A stretch of DNA of 64,000 nt, from assembly GCF_900176515.1 (NCBI RefSeq), contig NZ_FWXV01000002.1, positions 124,001-188,000 on the forward strand, read 5' to 3'. Both the position numbers and the translations under genes were made by a program. How positions within the stretch are numbered: position 1 is the stretch's first letter; each line of letters opens with the position of its first letter. Positions 17,359 to 25,049 of the stretch are shown here, piece after piece. The notes below the pieces were generated by a model, which saw only the letters and a list, made by a program, of their open reading frames with translations, was not told where the DNA came from and did no database searches. This DNA comes from Kibdelosporangium aridum. Its GTDB lineage: Bacteria; Actinomycetota; Actinomycetes; Mycobacteriales; Pseudonocardiaceae.

Positions 17359-17886
17359 ATGTTATCCGTGTGGTCAGGCGTCCTCGCCGGTCTGTGCATC
17401 GTGCTGACCGGGATGGTCGAGGCGGTCACCGGGGAGACCGCGGCGACGAGCTTCGTCATCGGCCTCACCCCCGCGCTCGCGCTTCCGCTGCTGGTGGCAC
17501 TGCACTTGCGTCAACGGGAGACGACCGGCGAGGTCGCCTACACCCTCAACCTGATCGGGCTCGGCCTGTTCGGCGGTGCCGCGTTCACCCTGAACATGGT
17601 GCTCTTCCACCTCGGCAAGCCGGTCCTGCCAAGCTCGACCACGATAGCCCTGCTCGGAAGTGCCGTGGTGTTCGCGATCGGTACCGTCCTTTTCGGAGTG
17701 ACGATGTTGCGGGCGAGCATCCATCCGAAGGTCCCGACCGTGGCGTACATGGTGGCGTTTCCCCTGCTCGCTGTCGCCGCACGGCTGCCGGACACCCCGT
17801 TGACCAGTGCCGTGCACGTTGTGGCCGGTGGATCGTTGGTGTGGTTGGCGCTCGCGATGGTGCGTCAGCCGTTGAGGACTTCCTGA
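17359..17886 (+). CDS. Small polytopic membrane protein, function unknown
   Basis: A 175-residue protein with about six hydrophobic helices (for example GVLAGLCIVLTGMV, LTPALALPLLVALHL, LLGSAVVFAIGTVLF) and short loops. AAGGAG precedes the ATG with good spacing. It is divergent from the two-component system at 15549-17212; the palindrome GGGATATCCC (17329-17338) in the spacer could be a regulator site. No motif allows a transport or enzymatic assignment. Its 3' end overlaps the convergent carboxymuconolactone decarboxylase gene by 22 nt. Confidence 0.8.
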   Translation: MLSVWSGVLAGLCIVLTGMVEAVTGETAATSFVIGLTPALALPLLVALHLRQRETTGEVAYTLNLIGLGLFGGAAFTLNMVLFHLGKPVLPSSTTIALLGSAVVFAIGTVLFGVTMLRASIHPKVPTVAYMVAFPLLAVAARLPDTPLTSAVHVVAGGSLVWLALAMVRQPLRTS

Positions 17887-18236
17887 GCGACGGCCATCGC
17901 GCGGTTGGCTGTCGGCACGCCCGCGTACACGCCGACCTGGAGCAGCACCTCGGTGATCTCCTCTTTGGTCACACCGTTGCGCAGCGCGGCTCGGATGTGC
18001 ATGGCGAGTTCGCCTTCATGCTGGAGGGCGGCGAGCAGGGCGACGGTGATCAGGCTGCGGTCCCGGCGCGGCAGGCCGGGCCTGCTCCAGATATCACCCC
18101 AGGCGTTGCGGGTGATGTAGTCCTGGAATGGCCGCGTCACATCGTCTGTCCGAGCGACCGCGCGGTCGACGTGCTCGTCACCCAGCACTTCGCGTCGTAC
18201 CCGCATGCCCTGCTCGTACCGCTCCTCGTCGTTCAT
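17865..18236 (-). CDS. Carboxymuconolactone decarboxylase family protein (PcaC-like)
   Basis: A 123-residue single-domain protein. The conserved segments of true PcaC enzymes are visible: NAWGDIWSRPGLPRRDRSLITVALLAALQHEGELAMHIRAALRNGVTKEEITEVLLQVGVYAGVPTAN. PcaC decarboxylates 4-carboxymuconolactone in the beta-ketoadipate pathway, but no other pca gene is nearby. It is the last gene of a three-gene unit with the SDR and the QueA-like gene, each overlapping the next by 4 nt. A SoxR box precedes that unit, which points to a redox-stress or quinone-detoxifying role here rather than protocatechuate catabolism (inference). It lacks the CxxC seen in AhpD-type relatives. Confidence 0.85.
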   Translation of the reverse strand: MNDEERYEQGMRVRREVLGDEHVDRAVARTDDVTRPFQDYITRNAWGDIWSRPGLPRRDRSLITVALLAALQHEGELAMHIRAALRNGVTKEEITEVLLQVGVYAGVPTANRAMAVAQEVLNG

Positions 18237-19168
18237 GCTGGCAACAGTAGGCAACTGTCGCCGAACTCGTGCCACAAGTAGCCCTCGCGCGCCGCAGCCT
18301 CGTAGGCCGCGTCCACCAGTTCGCGTCCGGCCACGGCCTGCAATAACTGCAGGTGGGACGCTCCTGGCGCGTGCCATCCGGTGATCAGGCCGTTGACGAC
18401 CGTCGCCGGACGTGACGGACCTAGCACAAGGTCGGTCCATCCTTGGCCACCGTGCGGAGCGGACTCCAACGCCCGCGTGACGGTCGTTCCCACGGCGATG
18501 ACCCGACCCCCAGCGGCACGGGTCATCGAGACCAATCGAGCGGTCAAAGCGGGCACATGGAACCGTTCGGGCAGTGGCGGCTTACCCTCCTCAATGGACG
18601 AGACGCCCGTGTGCAAGGTGATCGGCGCGATGAGAACTCCCGCCGAGACAAGGGAAGTCACGAGCTCCGGGGAAAACGGCCGTCCGGCGCTCGGCATCTC
18701 CGCACTTCCGGACTCCCTCGCGAAGACCGTCTGGTAGTCGGCCAATGGCCATTGCTGCGGGACGTACGAGTACTTGATCGGCCGTCCGAACCGTGCCAGC
18801 AATGACGGCACGTCCACGGAGACTCGGGCTCGCCACAGCCGCCCCGGCACGTACGGCTCGACCAGTTCCAGATATCCCTCGGGCAATGAAACCCGTTGCC
18901 CGACATGACCTTCGGTGCCTTCCGGACGCAACTCGACGACCCACGAGCCGTCGTCGAGCCACGTTGAAAAGTGGACGGTCAACTCACCGTCCACCGCCGC
19001 TGGCATGGTCCCGGAGGTGTTCACCACGACCAGATCACCGGGCCGCAGGAACTGCGCGAGGTCGTTGAAGTGCGCATGCTTCACCCCCGACGGGCTTGCC
19101 ACGAGCATGCGCACCCCGTCACGCGGAACCCCGTGCGCCTCCGGCGGTTCAACAGCCGAGATCATCAT
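18233..19168 (-). CDS. Divergent QueA-like protein (SAM:tRNA ribosyltransferase-isomerase family)
   Basis: A 311-residue protein of the QueA fold, shorter than typical QueA (about 340-356). Family landmarks are FLRPGDLVVVNTSGTMPAAVDG, GVSSIEEGK, GWTDLVLGPSRPATVVNGLITGWHAPGASHLQLLQAVAG and YLWHEFGD. Several are altered: classical QueA has VxNDTRVIPAR, NxHLPxSTLLMLVSAFAG and SYGDAM. QueA transfers the ribosyl of S-adenosylmethionine to preQ1-tRNA to make epoxyqueuosine; no tgt, queG or preQ1 gene is near. The middle position in a SoxR-linked operon and the altered motifs suggest a paralogue with another substrate. It overlaps both neighbours by 4 nt; two adjacent ATGs are possible starts. Confidence 0.78.
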   Translation of the reverse strand: MMISAVEPPEAHGVPRDGVRMLVASPSGVKHAHFNDLAQFLRPGDLVVVNTSGTMPAAVDGELTVHFSTWLDDGSWVVELRPEGTEGHVGQRVSLPEGYLELVEPYVPGRLWRARVSVDVPSLLARFGRPIKYSYVPQQWPLADYQTVFARESGSAEMPSAGRPFSPELVTSLVSAGVLIAPITLHTGVSSIEEGKPPLPERFHVPALTARLVSMTRAAGGRVIAVGTTVTRALESAPHGGQGWTDLVLGPSRPATVVNGLITGWHAPGASHLQLLQAVAGRELVDAAYEAAAREGYLWHEFGDSCLLLPA

Positions 19169-19815
19169 TTCGTGTACCGCCCACTCGGCGGACGCTCGTC
19201 CAGCAGCCGAAGCAGCGACGGCACGACCGTCGACGGCTCAGGACGGTCCGAGATGTCCTCACCCGGGAAAGCGGCCTGGTGCATCTCCGTCCGCATGTCC
19301 CCAGGATCGAACGCGTACACACGCAGTGACGGCTGCTCAACTGCGAGCACGGCACTGAGGCGATCCAGGGCGGCTTTGCTTGATCCGTAACCACCCCATC
19401 CCTCGTAGGCCTCCACGGCCGCGTCCGAGCTGACGTTCACGATGGTTCCGTCTACTTTGGTCAGCAATGGCAATGCGAGTTGCATCAAGGCAAGCGGGGC
19501 GACGACGTTCGCCTCGTAGAGATCGCTGAAAGCCTCGAGCGGATAGTCGGCAAGAGCGGGCAACGGACTCGGCCCGAGCGCACTGGCGTTGTTGACCAGA
19601 AGGTCCAATTGGGACACCGAGTTGACCAGTTCAAGACGATGTCCCGGATCGGTCACGTCACCAGGGATCACGGTGACCGACGGCCCGAATTCCGCGGCCT
19701 TCAAGGCTTCCGCCCCGCGTGCGTCGACCACGAGCTGCCAGCCCCGTGCCGACAGCTCGCGCGCCAGTGCCAGGCCGAACCCCTTGGAAGCCCCTGTGAC
19801 GATGGCTACCGGCAT
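19165..19815 (-). CDS. Short-chain dehydrogenase/reductase
   Basis: A 216-residue classical SDR. The nucleotide-binding TGASKGFG is at residues 7-14, NNAS near 80, catalytic Ser in VNVSSDA, and Tyr/Lys in YGSSK. The short C-terminus gives little clue to the substrate. The ATG at 19815 is preceded by AAGGAGA with 7-nt spacing. It is the first gene of the SDR/QueA-like/PcaC-like unit. A candidate promoter has TTGACT and CAGGAT elements separated by 19 bp with a SoxR box in the spacer, the arrangement expected for a SoxR-activated gene. It may reduce quinones or another redox-active compound (inference). Confidence 0.9.
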   Translation of the reverse strand: MPVAIVTGASKGFGLALARELSARGWQLVVDARGAEALKAAEFGPSVTVIPGDVTDPGHRLELVNSVSQLDLLVNNASALGPSPLPALADYPLEAFSDLYEANVVAPLALMQLALPLLTKVDGTIVNVSSDAAVEAYEGWGGYGSSKAALDRLSAVLAVEQPSLRVYAFDPGDMRTEMHQAAFPGEDISDRPEPSTVVPSLLRLLDERPPSGRYTK

Positions 19816-19851
19816 GACATTTCTCCTTGCGTTCGATTCCCCCTGCCTGCC

Positions 19852-19882
19852 ATCCTGATAGTTCAAGTGAACTTGAAGTCAA
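19852..19882 (-). promoter_or_regulatory. SoxR box and MerR-type promoter with 19-bp spacer
   Basis: TTCAAGT-GA-ACTTGAA (19862-19877) closely matches the known SoxR operator core TCAAGTTAACTTGA. On the minus strand it lies between a -35-like TTGACT (19882-19877) and a -10-like CAGGAT (19857-19852), 19 bp apart. MerR-family activators act on such overlong spacers by twisting the DNA. Confidence 0.8.
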
Positions 19883-19890
19883 GGGCGGCT

Positions 19891-20355
19891 ATGCACACCA
19901 AGGACCTGCTCGCGGTCGGCGAGGTCGCGCGGCGCAGCGGATTCGCGCCGTCGGCGTTGCGCTACTACGACAGCCTCGGCCTGATCTCCTCGACGAGGAC
20001 GACCGGCGACCAACGCCGGTACGAACGAGGAGTGCTGCGGCGCTTGGCTTTCATCCGCGCGGCCCGCAACGTCGGCCTGACGCTCGAGGAGATCGCCGAG
20101 GCACTGGCCACGCTGCCGCAGGGCCGCACGCCGACGAAATCGGACTGGAACCGGCTGTCGCGGGGCTGGAAGGACCGGATCAACGAGCAGATCCAGGCCC
20201 TCGAGACGCTGCGGGACAGCCTCGAGTCGTGCATCGGATGCGGCTGCCTGTCCCTGCGGACGTGCACGTTCTCCAACCCGGACGACGAGGTGGCGTCCCA
20301 CGGGTCGGGAGCCCGCTACCTTCCGCGACGGCTGCGTGCAGCCGACACCGCGTAA
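19891..20355 (+). CDS. soxR: Redox-sensing transcriptional activator SoxR
   Basis: A 154-residue MerR-family protein. The HTH is at residues 8-30 (LLAVGEVARRSGFAPSALRYYD). The C-terminal cluster CIGCGCLSLRTC gives the C-x2-C-x-C-x5-C pattern of the [2Fe-2S] site, followed by SNPDDE. Iron-sulfur oxidation by redox-active compounds switches SoxR on; in streptomycetes it responds to endogenous redox-active antibiotics rather than controlling a soxS gene. The SoxR box ends 13 bp before this ATG, so soxR is probably autoregulated while activating the divergent SDR operon. No soxS-like gene is present. Confidence 0.95.
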   Translation: MHTKDLLAVGEVARRSGFAPSALRYYDSLGLISSTRTTGDQRRYERGVLRRLAFIRAARNVGLTLEEIAEALATLPQGRTPTKSDWNRLSRGWKDRINEQIQALETLRDSLESCIGCGCLSLRTCTFSNPDDEVASHGSGARYLPRRLRAADTA

Positions 20356-20373
20356 GGTGGTTAACTCCGCGTC

Positions 20374-21342
20374 ATGGAATACCAGCTCAAGGCCGAGGTC
20401 GCCCCGCCGGCGGGCACCCCGGAACTGGACGCACTGCACCGCCACGGCGTCGTGTCGCTGCTCGACGAGCAGCTTGACCTGCTGGCCGGCATCGAAGGAC
20501 CCGACGGTGTCGAGATCGAACCGCTCGATCACGAAGTGTCCGCCCACCCGGGTGGCGCGTCGATCAAGTGGCTGGTCGAAGCTCCGGCGCTGGCGTTCGC
20601 CGAGGAGGCGGCCCGGGCGGTGCTGACCGAGCTGCTCGAGCGCACCGAGCTGCTCGCCGACTGGACGGTAGGGACCTGCGAGGTCACCGTCAGCGACGAG
20701 GACCTCGAGACCGCCCTTGAGGACGAGCCGGCCGAGGCTGAGGAGCTCGAGGACGACGAGGTCGAGCTGATCGAGCTCTCCGGGGACGAGCTCGACGAGC
20801 GCCGCGACCTGCTGGCCACCGCCTCCGAGCTGGTGACGGCGCTGGGCACGGACGCGTTCGGCACCGAGGACGGCGTCACGCCCGAGCAGGCCCGGCTGGT
20901 GCAGGGCGCGCTCGCTGAGGCCGTCGTCGTGGTCATCGACGAGCTGTTCGACGACGTCAAGGCGCTCGACGAGGACGACACCACGGCCGACCAGCACGAA
21001 GAGCTGCTGGTGCTGGACGAGCTGCCGAAGGCGTTCGCCGACCAGTACTCGGCCTGGTTCGCCAAGCGGTTCCTGATCGCGACGGTGATCGTGGGCGAGC
21101 GGCTGACCGAGGACGAGTGGCGCTCGCCGACCAACGCCGCCGAGGCGCTGGTGCTGCACGTACTGAAGGGTCGCGCGCGGACCGAGCTGGCCGCGTCCGG
21201 TCTGCTGGACGAGGACACGCTCAAGCTCGCCTTCGCCGCGTTCGACGAGCAGGCGTTCGACGACCTGGAGCACGAGGACCTGTACGCGGACGACGCCGAG
21301 GGCTCGGTCGTGGACTGGCTCCCCTCGATCGCCAAGGCGTAA
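20374..21342 (+). CDS. Strongly acidic protein of unknown function
   Basis: A 322-residue soluble protein I do not recognise. It is extremely rich in Asp and Glu, especially at residues 105-150 (for example EDEPAEAEELEDDEVELIEL), with a mixed alpha-helical second half (AFADQYSAWFAKRFLIATVIVG). There is no signal peptide, membrane segment or obvious catalytic motif. It starts 18 nt after soxR and may be read through from it, and it ends at a strong hairpin (21351-21377). Codon use matches its neighbours and the long same-strand frame supports a real gene. Confidence 0.75.
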   Translation: MEYQLKAEVAPPAGTPELDALHRHGVVSLLDEQLDLLAGIEGPDGVEIEPLDHEVSAHPGGASIKWLVEAPALAFAEEAARAVLTELLERTELLADWTVGTCEVTVSDEDLETALEDEPAEAEELEDDEVELIELSGDELDERRDLLATASELVTALGTDAFGTEDGVTPEQARLVQGALAEAVVVVIDELFDDVKALDEDDTTADQHEELLVLDELPKAFADQYSAWFAKRFLIATVIVGERLTEDEWRSPTNAAEALVLHVLKGRARTELAASGLLDEDTLKLAFAAFDEQAFDDLEHEDLYADDAEGSVVDWLPSIAKA

Positions 21343-21350
21343 GTTTCGTT

Positions 21351-21377
21351 CCGGCCCGGATGTCGAGTCCGGGCCGG
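21351..21377 (+). terminator. Hairpin terminator whose loop carries the next promoter's -35
   Basis: CCGGCCCGGA (21351-21360) pairs perfectly with TCCGGGCCGG (21368-21377), 8 nt after the stop of the acidic-protein gene. The 7-nt loop is TGTCGAG, which contains the ECF42 -35 hexamer. Confidence 0.75.
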
Positions 21378-21387
21378 TTCGGTCGTC
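21361..21387 (+). promoter_or_regulatory. Predicted ECF42 sigma-factor promoter
   Basis: TGTCGA (21361-21366) and CGTC (21384-21387) are 17 bp apart, about 25 bp upstream of the DGPF gene start. This fits the ECF42 motif described for Streptomyces venezuelae (TGTCGA; CGA/TC), so the sigma factor probably drives its own operon. Confidence 0.75.
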
Positions 21388-21411
21388 ATTCTCCTGAAAG
21401 AAGGAGGACGA

Positions 21412-21747
21412 ATGCGCTACATGTTGTTGATCTACAACTGCCACCGCGAGCAGATGCCGGACGGCTACGACGAGGTCGAGGCGTACGTCAAGGACCTGAA
21501 GGACCGCGGTGTGTTCCTGGCGGCCGATCCACTGCACCTGCCCGAGACAGCAACGACGGTGCGTGTGCGTGACGACGACACGCTGATCACCGACGGGCCG
21601 TTCGCCGAGACCCACGAGCAGCTGGGCGGGTATTTCATCCTCGACTGCAAGGACCTGGACGAGGCCATCGAACTGGCGTCCTTGTGCCCGATGGCCAAGC
21701 TGGGCTCGGTGGAGATCCGGCCGGTGCTGGAAGTCGACATCCGGTAG
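21412..21747 (+). CDS. DGPF/YCII-related protein
   Basis: A 111-residue YCII-fold protein. The family mark is TDGPFAETHEQLGGYFILDCKDLDEAIELA, which contains the DGPF motif; the N-terminus MRYMLLIY is also typical. AAGGAGG precedes the ATG. DGPF proteins are the regular genomic partners of ECF42 sigma factors, and here the sigma gene starts at the base after this stop codon. Their biochemical role is not settled; they are not needed as anti-sigma factors in the studied case. The predicted ECF42 promoter upstream implies positive autoregulation. Confidence 0.93.
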   Translation: MRYMLLIYNCHREQMPDGYDEVEAYVKDLKDRGVFLAADPLHLPETATTVRVRDDDTLITDGPFAETHEQLGGYFILDCKDLDEAIELASLCPMAKLGSVEIRPVLEVDIR

Positions 21748-22941
21748 ATGCACGCCGTCGAGCTGGTGTTCCGGGAGCATCGGACACGGATGCTCGCAGC
21801 GCTGACGCGAGTCCTCGGCGATATGGAGCTGGCCGAGGACTCGTTGCAGGACGCGTGCGCACAGGCGTTACGAAGCTGGTCGACGGTGCCAGACGACCCG
21901 ATGGCGTGGCTGCTGACGGTGGCCCGTAACCGCGCGATCGACCGAATCCGGCGTGCTCGTCGCGCTCCGGCGCATGCCGTGGCCCCGGTGTTGGAGCACA
22001 GCGAAGACACGTTGCTGAACATCGGTGACGAGCGGCTCTCGTTGATCTTCACGTGCTGCCACCCGGCGTTGGCCATGGAAGCCCGTGTGGCGCTGACGTT
22101 GCAGGCGGTCGCTGGGTTGACCGCGGCGCAGATCGGCCGTGAGTTCATCGTGCCGGAATCCACAATGGCGCAGCGGTTGGTGCGTGCGAAGCGCAAGATC
22201 CGTGACGCCGGGATCTCGTTCGCTGTGCCTGCCGATCACCAACTGCCGCAACGCCTTTCGGCCGTGCTTGCGGTGGTGTATCTCGTGTACACGCAGGGGT
22301 ACACGGCCGCTGATCGTGTTCTCGCGGACGAGGCGATCCGGCTGGGGAAGTTGATCGCTTCGCTGATGCCCGGCGAGCCGGAGGCGCTCGGGTTGCTGGC
22401 GTTGATGCTGTTGCAGGACTCGCGACGGGATGCGAGGCGTACACAATCGGGTGATCTTGTCCTGTTGGAAGACCAAGACCGGACACTCTGGGACCACGCT
22501 GAGATCGCGGAAGGGATCGGAATCCTCGACCGAGCGCTGCAGATGCGCCGACTCGGCAGATACCAACTGCAGGCCGCAATCGCCGCCGTGCACTCACAGG
22601 CCGCACGCGCCGAGGACACGGACTGGCTGCAAATCGTTGCACTGTATACGGAGTTGGCGTCTCGGTACCCGACACCAGTGATCAACCTGAACTTGGCGGT
22701 CGCGGTGGCGATGGCTGACGGCCCGGAGGCCGGGCTGAAGCTGATCGATGCCATTGAGGGGTTGGAGAAGTTCCATCTGATGCACTCGGCCCGGGCGGAT
22801 CTGTTACGCAGGCTTGGGCGTGCGGAGGAAGCGGCCGAGGCCTATCGGCGCGCGCTTTCGCTTGCCGCCGAAGAACCTGACCGCCGCTTCCTGCGGGCAA
22901 GGCTGGACCAGCTCGGCGTGTCCACCTTTCCGCCACAGTGA
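21748..22941 (+). CDS. ECF42-group RNA polymerase sigma factor with C-terminal helical extension
   Basis: A 397-residue ECF sigma factor. Region 2 lies in residues 1-75 ([29 protein letters not shown], then [12 protein letters not shown]) and region 4 near residues 105-155 ([28 protein letters not shown]). The remaining 230 residues form a TPR-like extension ([42 protein letters not shown]), the mark of ECF42. In that group the extension takes part in control in place of an anti-sigma factor. It starts directly after the DGPF gene, so one transcript is certain. Targets probably include its own promoter at 21361. Confidence 0.95.
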   Translation: MHAVELVFREHRTRMLAALTRVLGDMELAEDSLQDACAQALRSWSTVPDDPMAWLLTVARNRAIDRIRRARRAPAHAVAPVLEHSEDTLLNIGDERLSLIFTCCHPALAMEARVALTLQAVAGLTAAQIGREFIVPESTMAQRLVRAKRKIRDAGISFAVPADHQLPQRLSAVLAVVYLVYTQGYTAADRVLADEAIRLGKLIASLMPGEPEALGLLALMLLQDSRRDARRTQSGDLVLLEDQDRTLWDHAEIAEGIGILDRALQMRRLGRYQLQAAIAAVHSQAARAEDTDWLQIVALYTELASRYPTPVINLNLAVAVAMADGPEAGLKLIDAIEGLEKFHLMHSARADLLRRLGRAEEAAEAYRRALSLAAEEPDRRFLRARLDQLGVSTFPPQ

Positions 22942-22947
22942 AATGCA

Positions 22948-23009
22948 CATTCCAGCACCGCGAGTTCACCGTTCCGGCCTACGCACGGGAATTTCATGGT
23001 GCCGGAATG
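22948..23009. repeat. Long-range inverted repeat after the ECF42 gene
   Basis: CATTCCAGCACC (22948-22959) and GGTGCCGGAATG (22998-23009) are complementary at 11 of 12 positions, separated by 38 nt, between the convergent sigma factor and hemerythrin genes. It may act as a terminator; the large loop makes that uncertain. Confidence 0.4.
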
Positions 23010-23022
23010 GTGGACACGGCGG

Positions 23023-23472
23023 CTAGCCGCGGTGCAAGAACGTCCCGTCCCACTCCGGTACGTCGAGAGCGTTCAGGGCGTCGACGATTTTTCGTTCCTC
23101 GTAGGCGAAGTGGGATTCCATGATCGCTTCGATGCCGTTGAGTTCCCGCTGGGCTTCGGCTTTGTCAGCGAAGTCCAGCTGTTCCAGGCGGTTCAGCAGC
23201 ATCGTGATCATGTCGTGGTCCTGCGTGAGCTGCTCCAGAACGGGTTTCAAGGCGGGGAACTGCCTTGCCAGTTCGGGAAACGCACCACTGTCCTCACCGG
23301 TGTGGTGTGTGGTGAGCGCCGAGCAGAAGGTCAGGCAGTGTGCCTGCAGCTTCCTTGGCTGGGCGGTGCCGGCGTCGACATCCGCGCGCAGCTGCGCCAG
23401 CTGCTCGCGCAGCCAGTCATGTACTTCGATCAGTTGGGTACCAAAAGCCGCGATACGGCTCGTCGAATCCAA
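23023..23472 (-). CDS. Hemerythrin HHE cation-binding domain protein
   Basis: A 149-residue four-helix hemerythrin-like protein. Candidate di-iron ligands are the His of EVHDWL, HHTGED (His and Glu), QDHDMI and ESHFAYEER, in the usual order. Such proteins bind O2, NO or iron and appear in oxidative or nitrosative stress defence. I chose the TTG at 23472, which has AAGGAA about 6 nt upstream and places the first helix correctly; a GTG at 23529 would add a basic, low-complexity extension. Cys residues between the helices (AHCLTFCSA) are notable. It is monocistronic. Confidence 0.85.
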   Translation of the reverse strand: MDSTSRIAAFGTQLIEVHDWLREQLAQLRADVDAGTAQPRKLQAHCLTFCSALTTHHTGEDSGAFPELARQFPALKPVLEQLTQDHDMITMLLNRLEQLDFADKAEAQRELNGIEAIMESHFAYEERKIVDALNALDVPEWDGTFLHRG

Positions 23473-23558
23473 GGTGTTCCTTGTAGTCCCACGCCTCCGC
23501 GCCCTCGACGGTCTCTTTGCCGGGTGCACTGCGACGCTGCCTTCGATGAGATCACCGG

Positions 23559-23849
23559 TCAGGCCGATTCGTCAAGTACCTCCGGTTCCGGGTCTATCCA
23601 CACGACTTCGAACGACTCACCGAACAAGAAGGACAGTGACGACATCGATTGGAAGCGCCCGCTCATCCCCGGTGTGTCGGAGTGAACGTGGACGTGATCG
23701 GCGGACGCGAGCCCCCACGCGATCAGCGCGCCGTCGAAGCCCGCACCGGAAGGCCGGATTTCGCAGATCGCGAATCTGCTAGGCGGGTTCTGCCCAATCC
23801 AGGTGTTGAGCACATCGAGGACTTTCTCACGGGTCAGCACGGAAGTCAT
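23559..23849 (-). CDS. Small hypothetical protein
   Basis: A 96-residue protein not recognised. It starts MTSVLTREKVLDVLNTWIGQNPPSRFAICEI and ends with a very acidic tail (DPEPEVLDESA). The middle (GFDGALIAWGLASADHVHVHSD) looks like a compact alpha/beta fold. There is no signal peptide or membrane segment. The ATG at 23849 is one choice; the frame stays open further upstream, but that part lacks protein character. It lies between the hemerythrin gene and the divergent XRE regulator. Confidence 0.6.
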   Translation of the reverse strand: MTSVLTREKVLDVLNTWIGQNPPSRFAICEIRPSGAGFDGALIAWGLASADHVHVHSDTPGMSGRFQSMSSLSFLFGESFEVVWIDPEPEVLDESA

Positions 23850-23948
23850 GGATGCACTGTGGCACAAGGGAAAGTTGTCCCAGCACATGAAACAACCACC
23901 CCGATCGTGTAGTGGCGGCCGCGATGTCCCACCCGGTGCACTGGAGTC

Positions 23949-24797
23949 ATGACCAAGAAGCGCGGCACAGCGCGAATTCGGGGCCTGGCGGCGGAACTGA
24001 AGGACCTTCGCACGAAGGCAGGCCTGAACACAAGGGAAGCAGCGGCGAGGGCAGGGCTGTCGGCATCGACGCTGAACAGGATCGAGCTGGGCAATCGAGT
24101 GATAGAAGTGGAGGACATGGCGGCACTGCTGGTGGTCTACGGAGTGGCAGGAGTTGAGCGAGAACGATTGCTGAATCTGACAAGGGAAGCAGGACTTCCG
24201 GGGTGGTGGGAGACCACAGGTGCGAAACTCCCCAAAGAGGTTCCAGCTCTGATCACCTTTGAGTCGGATGCCACCAGGATCGTCGAGATGTCGATGCTGC
24301 GGATCCCTGGCCTTCTGCAGACCCCGGCCTATATCCGCGAAATCCTCACATCGGCGGGTGTCACCGGGTCGGCCAGAGAGGCCATGGTCGCCGCGAGGCT
24401 GGGGCGCCGGGCGATTCTCACCCGACCAGTCCCACCTCACTATGTGGTCATCATCGATGAGGCTGCCTTGCGCAGGCCGATCGGCGGCCCGCAGGTGATG
24501 GCTGAGCAGCTGCGGCATGTCATCGCCCACGCGGACTTGCCCCATGTGGAGGTGCGGGTGCTTCCCTTCGCGCGAGGGGCTCACACCGGCCTCGACGGCA
24601 CCTACGTAACTCTGGATTTCGCCAAGGCTCGCTCAATCGTGTACCTGGAGCACAAGCGGTCTTCGCTGTTCGTTGATGAGCCAGAAGATGTAGCTCCGTT
24701 TCAAGAAGCGACCGATATCCTGATGGAGGCAGCACTCGATTCACCCGAATCGGTGGAGTTCCTGTCCCGCGTTGCAGCCGACTACGACAGAAGTTGA
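23949..24797 (+). CDS. XRE-family regulator with DUF5753 (WhiJ/Scr1-like)
   Basis: A 282-residue regulator. An N-terminal Cro/C1 helix-turn-helix occupies residues 12-65 (ELKDLRTKAGLNTREAAARAGLSASTLNRIELG). The rest is DUF5753, with its usual MLRIPGLLQTPAYIREIL and IDEAALRRPIGGPQVMAEQLRHV. Streptomycetes carry dozens of such genes next to DUF397 genes, and studied pairs (WhiJ type) affect development and antibiotic production. Here the DUF397 gene follows after 6 nt, so the two form an operon and probably a functional pair. Confidence 0.93.
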   Translation: MTKKRGTARIRGLAAELKDLRTKAGLNTREAAARAGLSASTLNRIELGNRVIEVEDMAALLVVYGVAGVERERLLNLTREAGLPGWWETTGAKLPKEVPALITFESDATRIVEMSMLRIPGLLQTPAYIREILTSAGVTGSAREAMVAARLGRRAILTRPVPPHYVVIIDEAALRRPIGGPQVMAEQLRHVIAHADLPHVEVRVLPFARGAHTGLDGTYVTLDFAKARSIVYLEHKRSSLFVDEPEDVAPFQEATDILMEAALDSPESVEFLSRVAADYDRS

Positions 24798-24803
24798 GAC
24801 AAG

Positions 24804-25001
24804 ATGGATCTTCAAACTGCCGAGTGGCGCAAGTCCAGCCGCAGCGGTTCCAACGGCGGATGCGTCGAGGTTGCCTTCGTGCCCGGCATCGTCGCTGTCC
24901 GTGACACCAAGAACCGGTCCGGCGGCACCTTGGCCTTCCCCGAGTCGTCCTGGCACCACTTGCTCCACATTTCTTCCGGCTCGGTGTCGAGTTCCGGCTG
25001 A
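24804..25001 (+). CDS. DUF397 protein
   Basis: A 65-residue DUF397 protein. The motif W-RKSSRSG-SNGGCVEVA and the VAVRDTKNRSGGTLAF segment are diagnostic. These small proteins are encoded beside DUF5753/XRE regulators and are thought to modulate them, sometimes compared to antitoxin-like partners. The C-terminus (HHLLHISSGSVSSSG) departs from the common ending of the family. It sits 6 nt after the regulator stop. Confidence 0.92.
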   Translation: MDLQTAEWRKSSRSGSNGGCVEVAFVPGIVAVRDTKNRSGGTLAFPESSWHHLLHISSGSVSSSG

Positions 25002-25049
25002 CCTGGTCGTCCTTCGGGTCAGTTGGTTCCGACTCGAAGGGAAAACACC

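Noticed and set aside
19879..21780. 633-codon minus-strand frame across soxR, the acidic protein and the DGPF gene
   Set aside because: Shadow of three plus-strand genes with clear motifs and good ribosome binding sites.
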